Shown here one piece after another: positions 16,987 through 26,072 of a DNA stretch of 64,000 nt. The first letter of the stretch is position 1, and each line of letters opens with the position of its first letter. The notes beneath the pieces were generated by a model. It was not told where the DNA came from and did not search any database. It was given only the letters and a program-made list of their open reading frames with translations. A program made the translations under genes and the position numbers. Origin of the DNA: Paenibacillus sp. LHD-117 (GTDB lineage: Bacteria > Bacillota > Bacilli > Paenibacillales > Paenibacillaceae); NCBI RefSeq assembly GCF_030929555.1, contig NZ_JAVFVT010000007.1, positions 1-64,000 of the forward strand, given 5' to 3'.

Positions 16987-18633
16987 ATGCTGCTGAAAGA
17001 TTTGCTTCATATTCCCTCGTTAAAAAACGCCCGGGTTGCGGCCGGCCAAGAAGGCCTTAACCGCAGAGTAAGCACCGTGAACATGATGGATGCACCCGAT
17101 ATCATTCACTATTTGAAGCCGGACGAACTTCTGCTTACGACCGCCTACGCGATGAAGGATCAGCCGGAGTCGCTGGATAAGCTGGTCGCACATATGGCCG
17201 AATCCGGCTGCGCAGGACTCGCCATCAAAACCAAACGTTTTCTCGAAGAGATTCCGGAATCCGTCATCGAAGAAGCGAACCGCCTGGAGTTCCCCATCCT
17301 GGAGCTCTCACTGGACTATTCGCTGGGGGAAGTGCTGAACGGCACGTTAAGCCGCATTCTGGAGAACCGTACCGGCGAGCTCAGTTATGCGCTGGATACG
17401 CATCATACGTTTTTTAACCTGATCCTGAACGGAGAGGGCATCTCGGAAATCGTTGACAAATTGGCGGAGCTTATCGCTTCCCCGGTCGTCATTCTAAGTT
17501 CGAGGGCGGAGCTGATTAGCCTATCGTCCGCCCAGAAGCCTCCTATTCCGTTGCTGAATCAATTCATCGCGCAATGGCAATCGTTCGCACAGCCGGTCGA
17601 AGCCGGCGTATATCCGATCGGAACGGCAGCTGGCGGCACGCAATACGCGATGATCCAGCCGATCCCGACTTATCAAAGGCAAGGCTACATTATTGCGTTC
17701 GTCAAAGAGAAAGAAGAGAACAAGCTGTATTCGCTAGCGCTGGAACAAGCGGCGAATGTGATGGGGTTTGAACTGCTGAAGTCGCAAGCGGTCAAGGATC
17801 GCGCGAGAAGGTTCAAAATCGAGTTTTTCACGGAGCTGGTGCAAGGAGAGATCGCGACCGAACAAGAGATCATCCACCGCGGCAAGCAGCATGGATTGTA
17901 CCCGGCGGATCAGATGATCTGCGTCATATGCGGGAGAGATTCGGACGAGACGGAGCAAGAACCGGCCAAGGACCATGGCGCGGTCGAGCGCAAAGCCAGG
18001 GAGATCGACAACCTGTATCACGGGCTGGCCAAACATTACGCCAAGCTTAGTCCGGAATCGGTTCTGTTTACGCTGAAGGATAAATTTATCGCATTGATCC
18101 CGTCGAAGGAGCTGTTCGGATCCGCCGCGGAAGGGAAGCTGAAGCTGGGCCAGCAGCTTCTCGCGATCGCCGACAAGCTGACAGCATCGCAGGAGCATAC
18201 TTTATCTTTCGGGATCAGCAGCCCGATCACGAAGCTTGCGGATATCCCATCCGCTTACAAGCAGGCGCTGGACGCGTACCGGCTCGGAAGAAGCCATAAC
18301 AAACAAAAATTCGTGCAGTATTACCATACGAAAGAGCTCATGGACCTGCTCAAGCTGATTCCGTCGGATGATTTAAAGGAATTCGTAGCGGATACGTTCG
18401 AGGCATGGAGCGGAATCGATGAAGGCGAGCAGCGGGAATGGCACCGGACGCTGAAAGTATTTTACGATACGCATTGCCATATCGGCGAGACGGCGAAGCA
18501 GCTTTACATCCACCGCAACACCGTCCTGTACCGCCTCAATCGGATCGAGCAGCTGACCGGAGCCCATGTGAGAAATTCCGCTGACAGCCTCCGGATCCGC
18601 ATGGCGCTCATGATCAAAGAACTGATCAGCTGA
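16987..18633 (+). CDS. pucR: PucR-family purine catabolism regulator
   Basis: 548-aa transcription factor. The N-terminal PucR sensor domain covers about residues 5-125 (LLHIPSLKNARVAAGQEG at its start), a GGDEF-like/CdaR-type central region follows, and the C-terminal helix-turn-helix (HCHIGETAKQLYIHRNTVLYRLNRIE is the characteristic stretch) ends the protein. Start ATG 16987 is chosen over TTG 16981 because GGGAG lies 9 bases before it. It is divergent from the purine operon, the standard position for its activator/repressor. Its stop overlaps the convergent add gene by 8 bp. Confidence 0.9.
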   Translation: MLLKDLLHIPSLKNARVAAGQEGLNRRVSTVNMMDAPDIIHYLKPDELLLTTAYAMKDQPESLDKLVAHMAESGCAGLAIKTKRFLEEIPESVIEEANRLEFPILELSLDYSLGEVLNGTLSRILENRTGELSYALDTHHTFFNLILNGEGISEIVDKLAELIASPVVILSSRAELISLSSAQKPPIPLLNQFIAQWQSFAQPVEAGVYPIGTAAGGTQYAMIQPIPTYQRQGYIIAFVKEKEENKLYSLALEQAANVMGFELLKSQAVKDRARRFKIEFFTELVQGEIATEQEIIHRGKQHGLYPADQMICVICGRDSDETEQEPAKDHGAVERKAREIDNLYHGLAKHYAKLSPESVLFTLKDKFIALIPSKELFGSAAEGKLKLGQQLLAIADKLTASQEHTLSFGISSPITKLADIPSAYKQALDAYRLGRSHNKQKFVQYYHTKELMDLLKLIPSDDLKEFVADTFEAWSGIDEGEQREWHRTLKVFYDTHCHIGETAKQLYIHRNTVLYRLNRIEQLTGAHVRNSADSLRIRMALMIKELIS

Positions 18634-19672
18634 CGGTTTCCGTCAGCCAATCGTTCAGCTCTTCGGCCAGCTTCGCGCACAAGGAACGCTTCTCCTCGCC
18701 GAAGAGGAAAGCCGCCTCCGCCCCGTTCATGACGATGGCGCACAGCTCAGCGTCCGTGAATGCAAGATGGTCGCGAAGCGCCTCGTATTCCTTTGTGATC
18801 GTCGTGCCCGACACCGTAAGGTTGTCGGTATTGACGGTCACGCGTATGCCGGCGTCGAAGTAACCACGAAGCGGATAGCTGTCCCAATCGGGAGACGCTT
18901 TCGTCTGAAGGTTGCTGATCGGACACATTTCCAGCGGGATGCCGCGACTCCGGATGAGTTCCGTTACTTCCGCGTCGCCTTTCATGCGGACGCCATGGCC
19001 GATTCTCGACGCGCCAAGCTTTAGGACGGCCGTCTCGACGCTCTCGGCTCCGGCTGCTTCCCCCGCATGAATCGTCACCGGCAGTCCCAACTTTCCGGCC
19101 AAAGCGAATTCTGCCGTGTACAGCTCGGGCGGGTAAGCGGCTTCGGCTCCGGCAAGGTCGACGGCTACAATACCGCGGCCTAAATAGGCCGAAGCGCCAT
19201 GAATGACCTCTAAGTTCTGCTCGCGTGAATGTCCTCGTAAGCAGATGGCAATGCATCGCGCGACCGTGCCGAACTCGCTTTCGCCCGCCGCGAGGCCGCG
19301 AAGGACGCTTTCGATCGTTTGCTCGACGGTTAAACCTTGCTCCCGATGCAATTGGGGCGCGTAGCGCACCTCAATATATCGGCAATTTTGTTCCGCGCAT
19401 TGCTTCACCAGTTCGTAGGCGACACGTTCGAGCGCATGGGCGGACTGCAGGAAGGCGCAGACGAAATCGAACTTCTCCAGATATTGCGCAAGACTGTCGC
19501 AATCCCCCTCCACCCGCATATATGGCAGCAGCTTCTCCGGCTCCCAGGCCGGCAGCTCGGAACCGCTGTGCTTCGCCAGCTCGATCAGCGTTTCCGGAAG
19601 CACGCTGCCGTCCAAGTGCAGATGCAGATCGACTTTGGGCAGCTTCTTTAATCTGTTTTGCGGCTTATTCAT
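18626..19672 (-). CDS. add: Adenosine deaminase
   Basis: 348-aa hydrolase converting adenosine to inosine, which feeds hypoxanthine into xanthine dehydrogenase. Zinc ligands are in VDLHLHLDGS, catalytic Glu in VTIHAGEAAG, His in SRIGHGVRM and Asp in VNTDNLTVSG, all in the expected order. Start ATG 19672 follows AAAGGGGAG. It has its own promoter with good -35 and -10 boxes. It is not part of the operon but is adjacent to pucR, tail to tail with an 8-bp overlap and no terminator between. Confidence 0.93.
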   Translation of the reverse strand: MNKPQNRLKKLPKVDLHLHLDGSVLPETLIELAKHSGSELPAWEPEKLLPYMRVEGDCDSLAQYLEKFDFVCAFLQSAHALERVAYELVKQCAEQNCRYIEVRYAPQLHREQGLTVEQTIESVLRGLAAGESEFGTVARCIAICLRGHSREQNLEVIHGASAYLGRGIVAVDLAGAEAAYPPELYTAEFALAGKLGLPVTIHAGEAAGAESVETAVLKLGASRIGHGVRMKGDAEVTELIRSRGIPLEMCPISNLQTKASPDWDSYPLRGYFDAGIRVTVNTDNLTVSGTTITKEYEALRDHLAFTDAELCAIVMNGAEAAFLFGEEKRSLCAKLAEELNDWLTETVS

Positions 19673-19720
19673 CCCTGACTCCCCTTTCGTTATATGCTCG
19701 TGCTCATTGAATTAGACAAT

Positions 19721-19749
19721 ACTATATACTACGATGCCCCCATTGTAAA
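19721..19749 (-). promoter_or_regulatory. Sigma-A-type promoter of add
   Basis: On the minus strand TTTACA (19744-19749), a 17-bp spacer, and TATAGT (19721-19726). Transcription would begin near 19714, about 40 bases before the add start codon. Confidence 0.7.
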
Positions 19750-19876
19750 TGCGGTTTCCGTGCATCGTTCGTACGCTGCTAACGAAGCCGGTTGTTTAGA
19801 TCATACTATGAATCGGTTGCGATAACCCCATCCAGTACCACTCTAGGTCGCTTCGTAGGCGGACGAGCTAAGGTTC

Positions 19877-20057
19877 CTGTATTTGGTGCAGCTTTTTCCA
19901 ATCGAAAAGGCTTAATATTCCTAAAATCCTGTATTCACTACAGCAATTCCCCGTACTTTTCCGACCATGAATCATGACGCCATCCGAAATCATGCATCAA
20001 ATGCAGGAATCAGTTAATCACGGAGAAACCATACATTAATTGCTGTACGAATTACAA
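19877..20057. repeat. Three small hairpin repeats CTGTA-N5-TRCAR
   Basis: Three 15-bp hairpin-forming units lie at 19877-19891 (CTGTATTTGGTGCAG), 19929-19943 (CTGTATTCACTACAG) and 20043-20057 (CTGTACGAATTACAA), the first two 52 bp apart. Each is followed by C and an A/T-rich stretch. They sit in a stretch of over 800 bp with no supportable gene. They may be dispersed intergenic repeats; function unknown. Confidence 0.45.
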
Positions 20058-20162
20058 CTTTCGAGTCATGCCACAGAGCCATTCTACTATGAGGGAAAAG
20101 CTTCATTACTTCGAAATTCTGCCTCTCCTATCACGACTGTCCTTTAACTAACCGTGGGCATA

Positions 20163-20265
20163 TTTGGTTCGCGAGGCGTGGAGCGCCCACTCGGCGGATT
20201 TGGGTTCGCGAGGCGTTCCTATTCTCTCCGGAGAACCCATTCGACGGATTTAGGTTCGCGAGACA
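20163..20265. repeat. Triplicated ATTTNGGTTCGCGAG repeat
   Basis: The core GGTTCGCGAGRC occurs three times, starting at 20166, 20203 and 20253, each preceded by an ATTT or GATTT context. The intervals (37 and 50 bp) show related CCCATTCGACGGATT-like sequence. A 62-codon frame through the repeat has no credible product. Confidence 0.5.
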
Positions 20266-20377
20266 TATCTATTTCATTCGAGAAGGCCCGACGATTGATG
20301 GGCGTGCCATCGAATCAAACGAATCAAACAGCCGCAATTTGATGGCAGTCGGCACGCGAATGGTCAATGGCCAGTTG

Positions 20378-20423
20378 CAAAAAAACTGCCCCGAACGAAC
20401 GAAAAAACAGTTCGCGGGGCAGT
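20378..20423 (-). terminator. Terminator of the rhodanese gene
   Basis: On the minus strand ACTGCCCCG pairs with CGGGGCAGT at the ends of 20385-20423, with a further inner GAAC/GTTC pairing, followed by a seven-T run (20378-20384). It lies about 90 bases after the rhodanese stop. Confidence 0.85.
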
Positions 20424-20509
20424 CATGATCGGTTTTTGCGGCATGATTGCCGCGATTTCACCTTTAGTTTAGTTCTTTACTAGTCAGAGCCAGTCAGGGC
20501 CAGCCAGGT

Positions 20510-20821
20510 TTATTCGCCTTCGATGACCTCGCCCGGCCAAGCCAGCATGCCGCCCGCTACGTTAACGACGTCGAACCCTTGCAGCGTAAGGAATTCGCAA
20601 ACCCTCCCGCTTCTCCCGCCGCTGCGGCAGATGAAGACGACTTCACCTTCCACGTCATGCACTTCATGCGCGCGCGATTGGAATTGGGATAGAGGAATGC
20701 TGCGCGCTTCTTTAATATGTCCTTCTTCCCATTCATCCGGTTCGCGTACGTCGATCAAATTTAAAGTTACGCCTTGGCTGAGCCGTTCATGCAGCTCTCC
20801 GGCCGTTATTTCGCGGTACAT
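20510..20821 (-). CDS. Single-domain rhodanese-like sulfurtransferase
   Basis: 103-aa cytoplasmic rhodanese domain. The active loop CRSGGRSG with Cys65 would carry the persulfide, and the upstream LIDVREPDEWEEGHI is the conserved rhodanese substrate-pocket segment. The size is that of GlpE/YqhL-type single-domain proteins. Start ATG 20821 follows AAAGGTGATGGGCAG. It is transcribed alone, with a terminator downstream; the sulfur acceptor is unknown. Confidence 0.9.
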   Translation of the reverse strand: MYREITAGELHERLSQGVTLNLIDVREPDEWEEGHIKEARSIPLSQFQSRAHEVHDVEGEVVFICRSGGRSGRVCEFLTLQGFDVVNVAGGMLAWPGEVIEGE

Positions 20822-20895
20822 CTGCCCATCACCTTTCGCTTAAGTAATAACCGTTCGAATGCATTGTAACGCTCCAAGCGATTGATGTCCAATTA

Positions 20896-20935
20896 AAAAA
20901 CTACTATCGAAGTACTTCGAGGCCTACGGCCGACA
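20896..20935 (-). terminator. Possible weak terminator of the VWA/MoxR operon
   Basis: On the minus strand, past the stop of the last VWA gene, come a GGCC-GTA-GGCC hairpin, then TCGAA-GTAC-TTCGA, then TAGTAG and six T. The stems are short, so termination may be partial and could read into the rhodanese gene. Confidence 0.35.
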
Positions 20936-20972
20936 TGTCCTTCGAATGCCCGTATCCGTTTTCCAAATCCGG

Positions 20973-23900
20973 TTAACCCCTTTTGTTCGAGCGGTTTTTG
21001 GCCGCAAGGAGGCGATTCATCGTCCCTTCGCCGCCTACTGAACCAGGCGCGCTGGGCGGCGAAGCTTTCGAGGAATCGACTTGCGGCGAGACGGGAGGTT
21101 TGGCGGATTTCGGTTTGACGTTACCGCCCGAACCTCGCGAGACCACTGTTGAGGGACCGGCCGCGTCGGCTGCGCCATGCGATGAAGGCGGGATTGGACC
21201 GGGTTTACTCGGCACTCCGTTCGGAACCATCGTTGATCGAGTGGATTCTCCGGCGATCGGAGACGAAGCCGCTGTGTGCCGGCCGGAATAGCCCCCTGCA
21301 TCCTGCGCTTCGGACTTTGCATTCGGCGGAACGTTATGCGCTCTTCCTGCGTCGTCTCCTCCGTAAAACCGTTTGCTGGCATTCGCTCTTTTCTTCAACT
21401 GAGCAAGGACGGAAGCCGTTTCCGGTGCGGGAGAACCGACTGCGCCACTCAAGCGGTTTGATCTGATGCGACCCAAAATCCTATCCGATAGCGCGCGCCA
21501 AGGAATGGACAATCGGCGCACGGCAATGTCGAGCAGCCATAACAGCAAGGCGAGAATGAGCATCTCCCGCGTCCAATCATAGGGTTCGCGCAGTATGGTT
21601 TTCTCGCCGCGGAAGCTGAGCAGCGCATCCTCCGGCCTTAGCTCCCGCCCGCCGGTAATGGCCGCGATTTTCGCAAGCGTCTGCGCCCCTTCGCCGCCCC
21701 CGATACGATATTCCGGCGAATAAGGGATGACGAATCCCGCCGCCTGGCCGCCTGTAAGCCCCGTTCCTTCCGCATCCGCCAGCTCGCCGATGCGCGCTAG
21801 GTATGCGCCGGGCTCAAGCTCCCCGATCGCCGCTTCGTATCTGCCTGGCGCGACGGGCATAAGCCGAATCGGCTCGGATCCATACTCCGCGCTCTGCTGC
21901 TCGAGCTTCGCCCCTAGCCCATGCTTGCCGCCAGCGACGGACTCCCCGTCCGTCTCGACCGTCAGCATGCCTTCACCGCCTGCCATGGAAGCCTCCACGC
22001 GATAAGGCGAACCGTCGAATCCGGGAAACGTCCACTTCACCCATTCGGTAAATACTTTCGGGAACGATGGCCATTTCACCCAATCGGAAGACCACTTGCC
22101 GTTTGCGTCGCTCGTCCAGGCGACCGTACGACCGGAGCCGTAATTCCACCTGGCCAGAATCGGATCTCCCTCCGGCGACCAAAGCGCGACTTCCGCCAAT
22201 TCCTTTTGGGTAGTCGCGATATACGCTTGAAGCGGAGGTACTCCGTCTTTCCATAACGACGACCAGTCTCCTGCATCTCCGATCGCTGGCACGAACTCGC
22301 CGTCCACGACGTAGGTTCTCGACATCAGGACGGTCTCGCGGCTGAAGATCGCGGGAAGCGTGCTCTGATCCTTCGTGAAATAATACCTGCCTTTCGCGTT
22401 GTCCGCGAGTCGCTTGAGAAGCGCTTGATCCGAGCCTTCTCCGACGGCGACCGTCGATAAGGTCATCATGCGTTCGTTCATGGCATCCGTAATGACGGCA
22501 TAATTGTTTGAAGTGGAAGATTGGCCGTCCGTTAGCAAAATCATATGTTTGCGTTCGGCTTCAATCTCCAGCAGACCGCGGTAACCTTCGTCCAGCGCCG
22601 AATAGATTTCCGTGCCGCCTTCGGCCTGGATGCCTTGGATCTTCTCCAGGACTGCTTCCCGATCCGACAGCTTCGTCGGCTCCACGACCCACCATGGCAA
22701 CGAATCGAACGCGACGACGCCGACGGTGTCTTCCTCCCTCATCAGCTCTACGGTGCGCATCGCCGCTTCCTTCGCCAATTCAAGCTTGCCGTCCATCATG
22801 CTTCCGGACCGGTCGATAACGAGCACGAGCCCGAGCGACGGCAGCTTTTTCCTTCCTTTCAAGTCCATGTAGACCGGTAGCGCGTCCTCGACCGGCGTTT
22901 GGAAGTAGCCGCCAAGCCCGAACGCCTCCTCGCCGCCCATCATCATGAGGCCGACGCCATAATCGGATACCGATTTGCCAAGCCATTCCATTGGTTTCTC
23001 AGCAATTCGGGTGGCGGGTACGTTATTCAAAATAATGCTGTCGTAAGCCGCGTATTCCGCAAGCTCCATCGAGAGCTGTTCGGGACCGATCGTGTCGAAT
23101 CCGATCACGGAGGACGCGAGCGCGGATTCGAGGTTGGCCGAAGAACCGGGTACGCCCTCCACGATCAACACGTTAGGCGGTCCGCTGACGCGGCTGAACG
23201 CGTAAGCGCTATTGTTCGCCGGCCTGCCGTCTTCTCCCGCGTACACCTCGGCACGGAACCGGTGAAAACCGGGCTCGAGCGCCGTGCTTTGCAGAACAAA
23301 ACGGTTCTCGCCGTGCTCAAGCCGTACATCGCTCGCACTGAGCTGCTGATCGTTCTGGTAGATTCGAAGCTCGGCTGCGCCCGCAAAGGTGCTCTGGATC
23401 GCGATCTCGAAGCTGAAGGTCTCGCCTTGCTTAAGCGCGGCAGGCACCTTCAACTCGTCAAGTGCGGCATCGCGCGCCAGCTCCAAAGCCAAATTCACGA
23501 CATCGACGCGGATACCGCTATCCTTCAGCATGCGGGCCGCGCGAAGGGCGTCTCCGCTATTTTGCGAGCCGTCGGAGAGCAAAACGATTCGACCGCCCCC
23601 ATGATCGCGCAGCATCGCCGCTCCAAGCTGCAGCCCTTTGGCCAAATCGGTATATCCATCCTTTAATCCGGTACGGAAACGGAACGTTTCCCCCTCAGGC
23701 AAAAGCGCTTTCGACAAGCCGCGATCGACGACGGCATGCTGTCCGAACGATACGATGCCGCCGGAATCATCCTCTGCCTTGGTTCTCCAAGCTTCCGCGA
23801 TCCATTGTCCGACTCGTTCATCGTCCTTCATGCTGGCCGATCGGTCGGCCAAAAAGACGACATTGCGCTGCTCGATCGTTCGATACGGCTGAATTTGCGC

Positions 23901-24062
23901 CAGAATGAGAACGACGATCAACAGAATGACGGATCGAATCGCGATTGCTGCCGTTCTCCGGGCGCCGGTCAATCTAGCGGCGGTGCGGATCATCCAAAAC
24001 GTGAAAGCTGCCCAAGGCAGCAGAAGCAATAGCGCAAAAGCATGCTCAACCGATATGCCCAC
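20973..24062 (-). CDS. Double-VWA membrane protein with amidotransferase-like domain
   Basis: 1029-aa envelope protein of unknown function. Two N-terminal membrane helices (residues about 5-25 and 40-60) precede a first VWA domain with MIDAS motif ADRSASM. A glutamine-amidotransferase-like domain follows around residues 290-400 (LNNVPATRIAEKP, LMMMGGEEAFGLGG), then a second VWA domain beginning VIDRSGSM. Near residue 880 is another helix (LILALLLWLLDIAVRRL), followed by a low-complexity Ser/Pro/Gly tail of about 130 residues with basic ends. Its start overlaps the preceding VWA gene by 17 bp. It is the last cistron of the MoxR locus and a likely client of the MoxR ATPase. Confidence 0.85.
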   Translation of the reverse strand: MGISVEHAFALLLLLPWAAFTFWMIRTAARLTGARRTAAIAIRSVILLIVVLILAQIQPYRTIEQRNVVFLADRSASMKDDERVGQWIAEAWRTKAEDDSGGIVSFGQHAVVDRGLSKALLPEGETFRFRTGLKDGYTDLAKGLQLGAAMLRDHGGGRIVLLSDGSQNSGDALRAARMLKDSGIRVDVVNLALELARDAALDELKVPAALKQGETFSFEIAIQSTFAGAAELRIYQNDQQLSASDVRLEHGENRFVLQSTALEPGFHRFRAEVYAGEDGRPANNSAYAFSRVSGPPNVLIVEGVPGSSANLESALASSVIGFDTIGPEQLSMELAEYAAYDSIILNNVPATRIAEKPMEWLGKSVSDYGVGLMMMGGEEAFGLGGYFQTPVEDALPVYMDLKGRKKLPSLGLVLVIDRSGSMMDGKLELAKEAAMRTVELMREEDTVGVVAFDSLPWWVVEPTKLSDREAVLEKIQGIQAEGGTEIYSALDEGYRGLLEIEAERKHMILLTDGQSSTSNNYAVITDAMNERMMTLSTVAVGEGSDQALLKRLADNAKGRYYFTKDQSTLPAIFSRETVLMSRTYVVDGEFVPAIGDAGDWSSLWKDGVPPLQAYIATTQKELAEVALWSPEGDPILARWNYGSGRTVAWTSDANGKWSSDWVKWPSFPKVFTEWVKWTFPGFDGSPYRVEASMAGGEGMLTVETDGESVAGGKHGLGAKLEQQSAEYGSEPIRLMPVAPGRYEAAIGELEPGAYLARIGELADAEGTGLTGGQAAGFVIPYSPEYRIGGGEGAQTLAKIAAITGGRELRPEDALLSFRGEKTILREPYDWTREMLILALLLWLLDIAVRRLSIPWRALSDRILGRIRSNRLSGAVGSPAPETASVLAQLKKRANASKRFYGGDDAGRAHNVPPNAKSEAQDAGGYSGRHTAASSPIAGESTRSTMVPNGVPSKPGPIPPSSHGAADAAGPSTVVSRGSGGNVKPKSAKPPVSPQVDSSKASPPSAPGSVGGEGTMNRLLAAKNRSNKRG

Positions 24063-26034
24063 GCCGGTACACCTCCCATTCCGCCGCCAAGAGCGCGAGC
24101 AGAAGCGCCGCCGCCCACGCGATCATCGAATGTTCGATGATACCGGCGTCCGATTGGCCGCCTTCGCCAAGCTGCTCCGTTTCTTGGCCTCCGCCTAGCC
24201 TAAGACGTTCCTGGTCGCCTTTTCGGGCTTCCAATTCCGCCATGTCCGGCGTAACGGCCAACAAGCGCGACGCGGTCAAATCTCCCGCCCCGTTACGCTC
24301 TTCGAGCTTGTAAAGGCCCGGGATCGCGGGCGCTTCCGCCGAATCTTCTTGCAGATCAAGCAGGCGGGAAGCTTCCATGATCTCGCGTTCGCGAGCGGGC
24401 AGATCCGACGAATCGACTGCGATCCACTCCGCCCGTTCGGTGTCCGCTTGAAGCGCGACCGGCGTCCGCGAGCTCGCGACGGCCGATCCGAGATGCGGCA
24501 ACGCGCTGCCGTTCATCCACTCCGCCGCTTGAACGATCAAGATTGGAAATTCCGGCCGCAGCGGAAGATCTGTATCTTGAAGATTAAACGTAAACCGCAG
24601 CTGCGGCCGGCCTTGAGAAGTTCCCGCATAGATGGCGGGAATGGAGCCGTAGCTCAGAATCGGCTCTCCCCATGCGATTTCGTCCGCGTCCGGTACGTAA
24701 AGCCGACCGATATGCGTATCCTCCAAGGTGATGTAAGATGCTACGGCATGTTCCTCCCTGACAACCTCCGTGCTCTTCGGAATTCGTGAACCCGGATCCC
24801 CCTCTTCGGGATGGTCGATGACCCAAAGCGGCTTGGTCTGCAGCCATTCCGACCAGCCGGGCTCAGCCTTCAGCCGGTCGAATGCGCCGTCAAGGACGAT
24901 CCAATCCAGCTCGCGGGCGAGCTCGCCTTCCGGCACGGGCTGCTCCGAACTGACCTTCACGGTCTGTACGCCGGCCAGCGCCAGCGCTTTCTCCAGAAAC
25001 AGATTGCCGTCCGTGACGAGCAGCGCTCTGCCCGTTCTGGCACCTTCCGGAAATTGAAACGCCGCGTTGTCCACGGCGATTCGATCCGCCTCGCCATGCA
25101 AAACGGCTTTGTAATAATCGGCCGGAGGCAGCAGCTTCGAATCCACGCTTTGCCATGCGCCCGCCTCCACCTTGACGGTCATGTCCGCGCGATGCGATTG
25201 CTCGCCGTTCGGCTTGAACGCGTACAAATCAATCTTGTACGTTCGCGCCCGTTCGCTGTCGTTGCGCACCGTCACGGTTGCGAACTGATGGCCGGGCGAA
25301 CGAGGCTCCTCGCGCAGGCCGAAGCTGAGAATGGAACCGTTCTCGAATGGGACGCTATCCGCGACGTCCGGATTCGCGCTCCGTTGTGTGGCCGGAACAG
25401 AAAGCTTCAAGGATGCCGCTTCATCCGAATCCGCCCATTCGCCGTCGGTGAAGATCAGCGTCTCGCCATCCTTCTCGCCGCCATGGAGGGAATCCGCGAA
25501 TGACAATGCAGCCGCGTTATCGGATCTTCCGTAGAACGGGACGATCTCGTTCAGCTTCTCTCGCAACGCCCGACGATCACGTTCCCGTGTAACCAGAACT
25601 TCCGGTTCGGCGCCTGTAACGACGATCGACACCGGTCGGCTGCCCTGCTGCCCCTCAAGCCATTCGACCGCGCGGTCGATCGATTGCCGCAGACGGGTTG
25701 TCGCCGGTTGTCCTTGAGCAGAAGCCTCCGTGCTCATGCTGCCGGATCGATCGATGAGCAGCACGGCATGTCCTTCCGGACCGGCGCCCCCCGTCCTGAC
25801 GGGGTCCATCAGCGCAATCACCAAGAGGAGGGCGGCGAGTAGCTGCAGGAAAAGCAGCCATCTTCCTCGCAGCTTCTGCCATGGCCTGTTCGCTTCCTGC
25901 TCCCGCAGCAGCCGGTTCCAGAGCAGATGGCTGGGTACGGCCGTATCTTTGTATTTTTTTTTCAAAATGTACATTAGCAAAATAACGGGCAGGGCAGCCG
26001 CGAACCAAACGGATGCCGCCGACAGGAACTGCAT
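24046..26034 (-). CDS. BatA-type VWA membrane protein
   Basis: 662-aa membrane protein. The N-terminal BatA-like region has two hydrophobic helices (VWFAAALPVILLMYILKKK and LLFLQLLAALLLVIALMDPV), followed directly by a VWA domain whose MIDAS is LIDRSGSMS near residue 95. The middle is beta-rich with an amidotransferase-like stretch (DWIVLDGAFDRL), and a single helix lies at the C-terminus (WAAALLLALLAAEWEVY). This organisation matches paired BatA/VWA proteins next to MoxR and DUF58 genes. The function in this phylum is not established. Confidence 0.85.
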   Translation of the reverse strand: MQFLSAASVWFAAALPVILLMYILKKKYKDTAVPSHLLWNRLLREQEANRPWQKLRGRWLLFLQLLAALLLVIALMDPVRTGGAGPEGHAVLLIDRSGSMSTEASAQGQPATTRLRQSIDRAVEWLEGQQGSRPVSIVVTGAEPEVLVTRERDRRALREKLNEIVPFYGRSDNAAALSFADSLHGGEKDGETLIFTDGEWADSDEAASLKLSVPATQRSANPDVADSVPFENGSILSFGLREEPRSPGHQFATVTVRNDSERARTYKIDLYAFKPNGEQSHRADMTVKVEAGAWQSVDSKLLPPADYYKAVLHGEADRIAVDNAAFQFPEGARTGRALLVTDGNLFLEKALALAGVQTVKVSSEQPVPEGELARELDWIVLDGAFDRLKAEPGWSEWLQTKPLWVIDHPEEGDPGSRIPKSTEVVREEHAVASYITLEDTHIGRLYVPDADEIAWGEPILSYGSIPAIYAGTSQGRPQLRFTFNLQDTDLPLRPEFPILIVQAAEWMNGSALPHLGSAVASSRTPVALQADTERAEWIAVDSSDLPAREREIMEASRLLDLQEDSAEAPAIPGLYKLEERNGAGDLTASRLLAVTPDMAELEARKGDQERLRLGGGQETEQLGEGGQSDAGIIEHSMIAWAAALLLALLAAEWEVYRRGHIG

Positions 26035-26072
26035 CTAATCCCTCCTTCCCTCAAGACGATCGTGGATGCGGG

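Noticed and set aside
19792..19977. 61-codon open frame in the gene-free stretch
   Set aside because: No ribosome binding site and it runs through the hairpin repeats.
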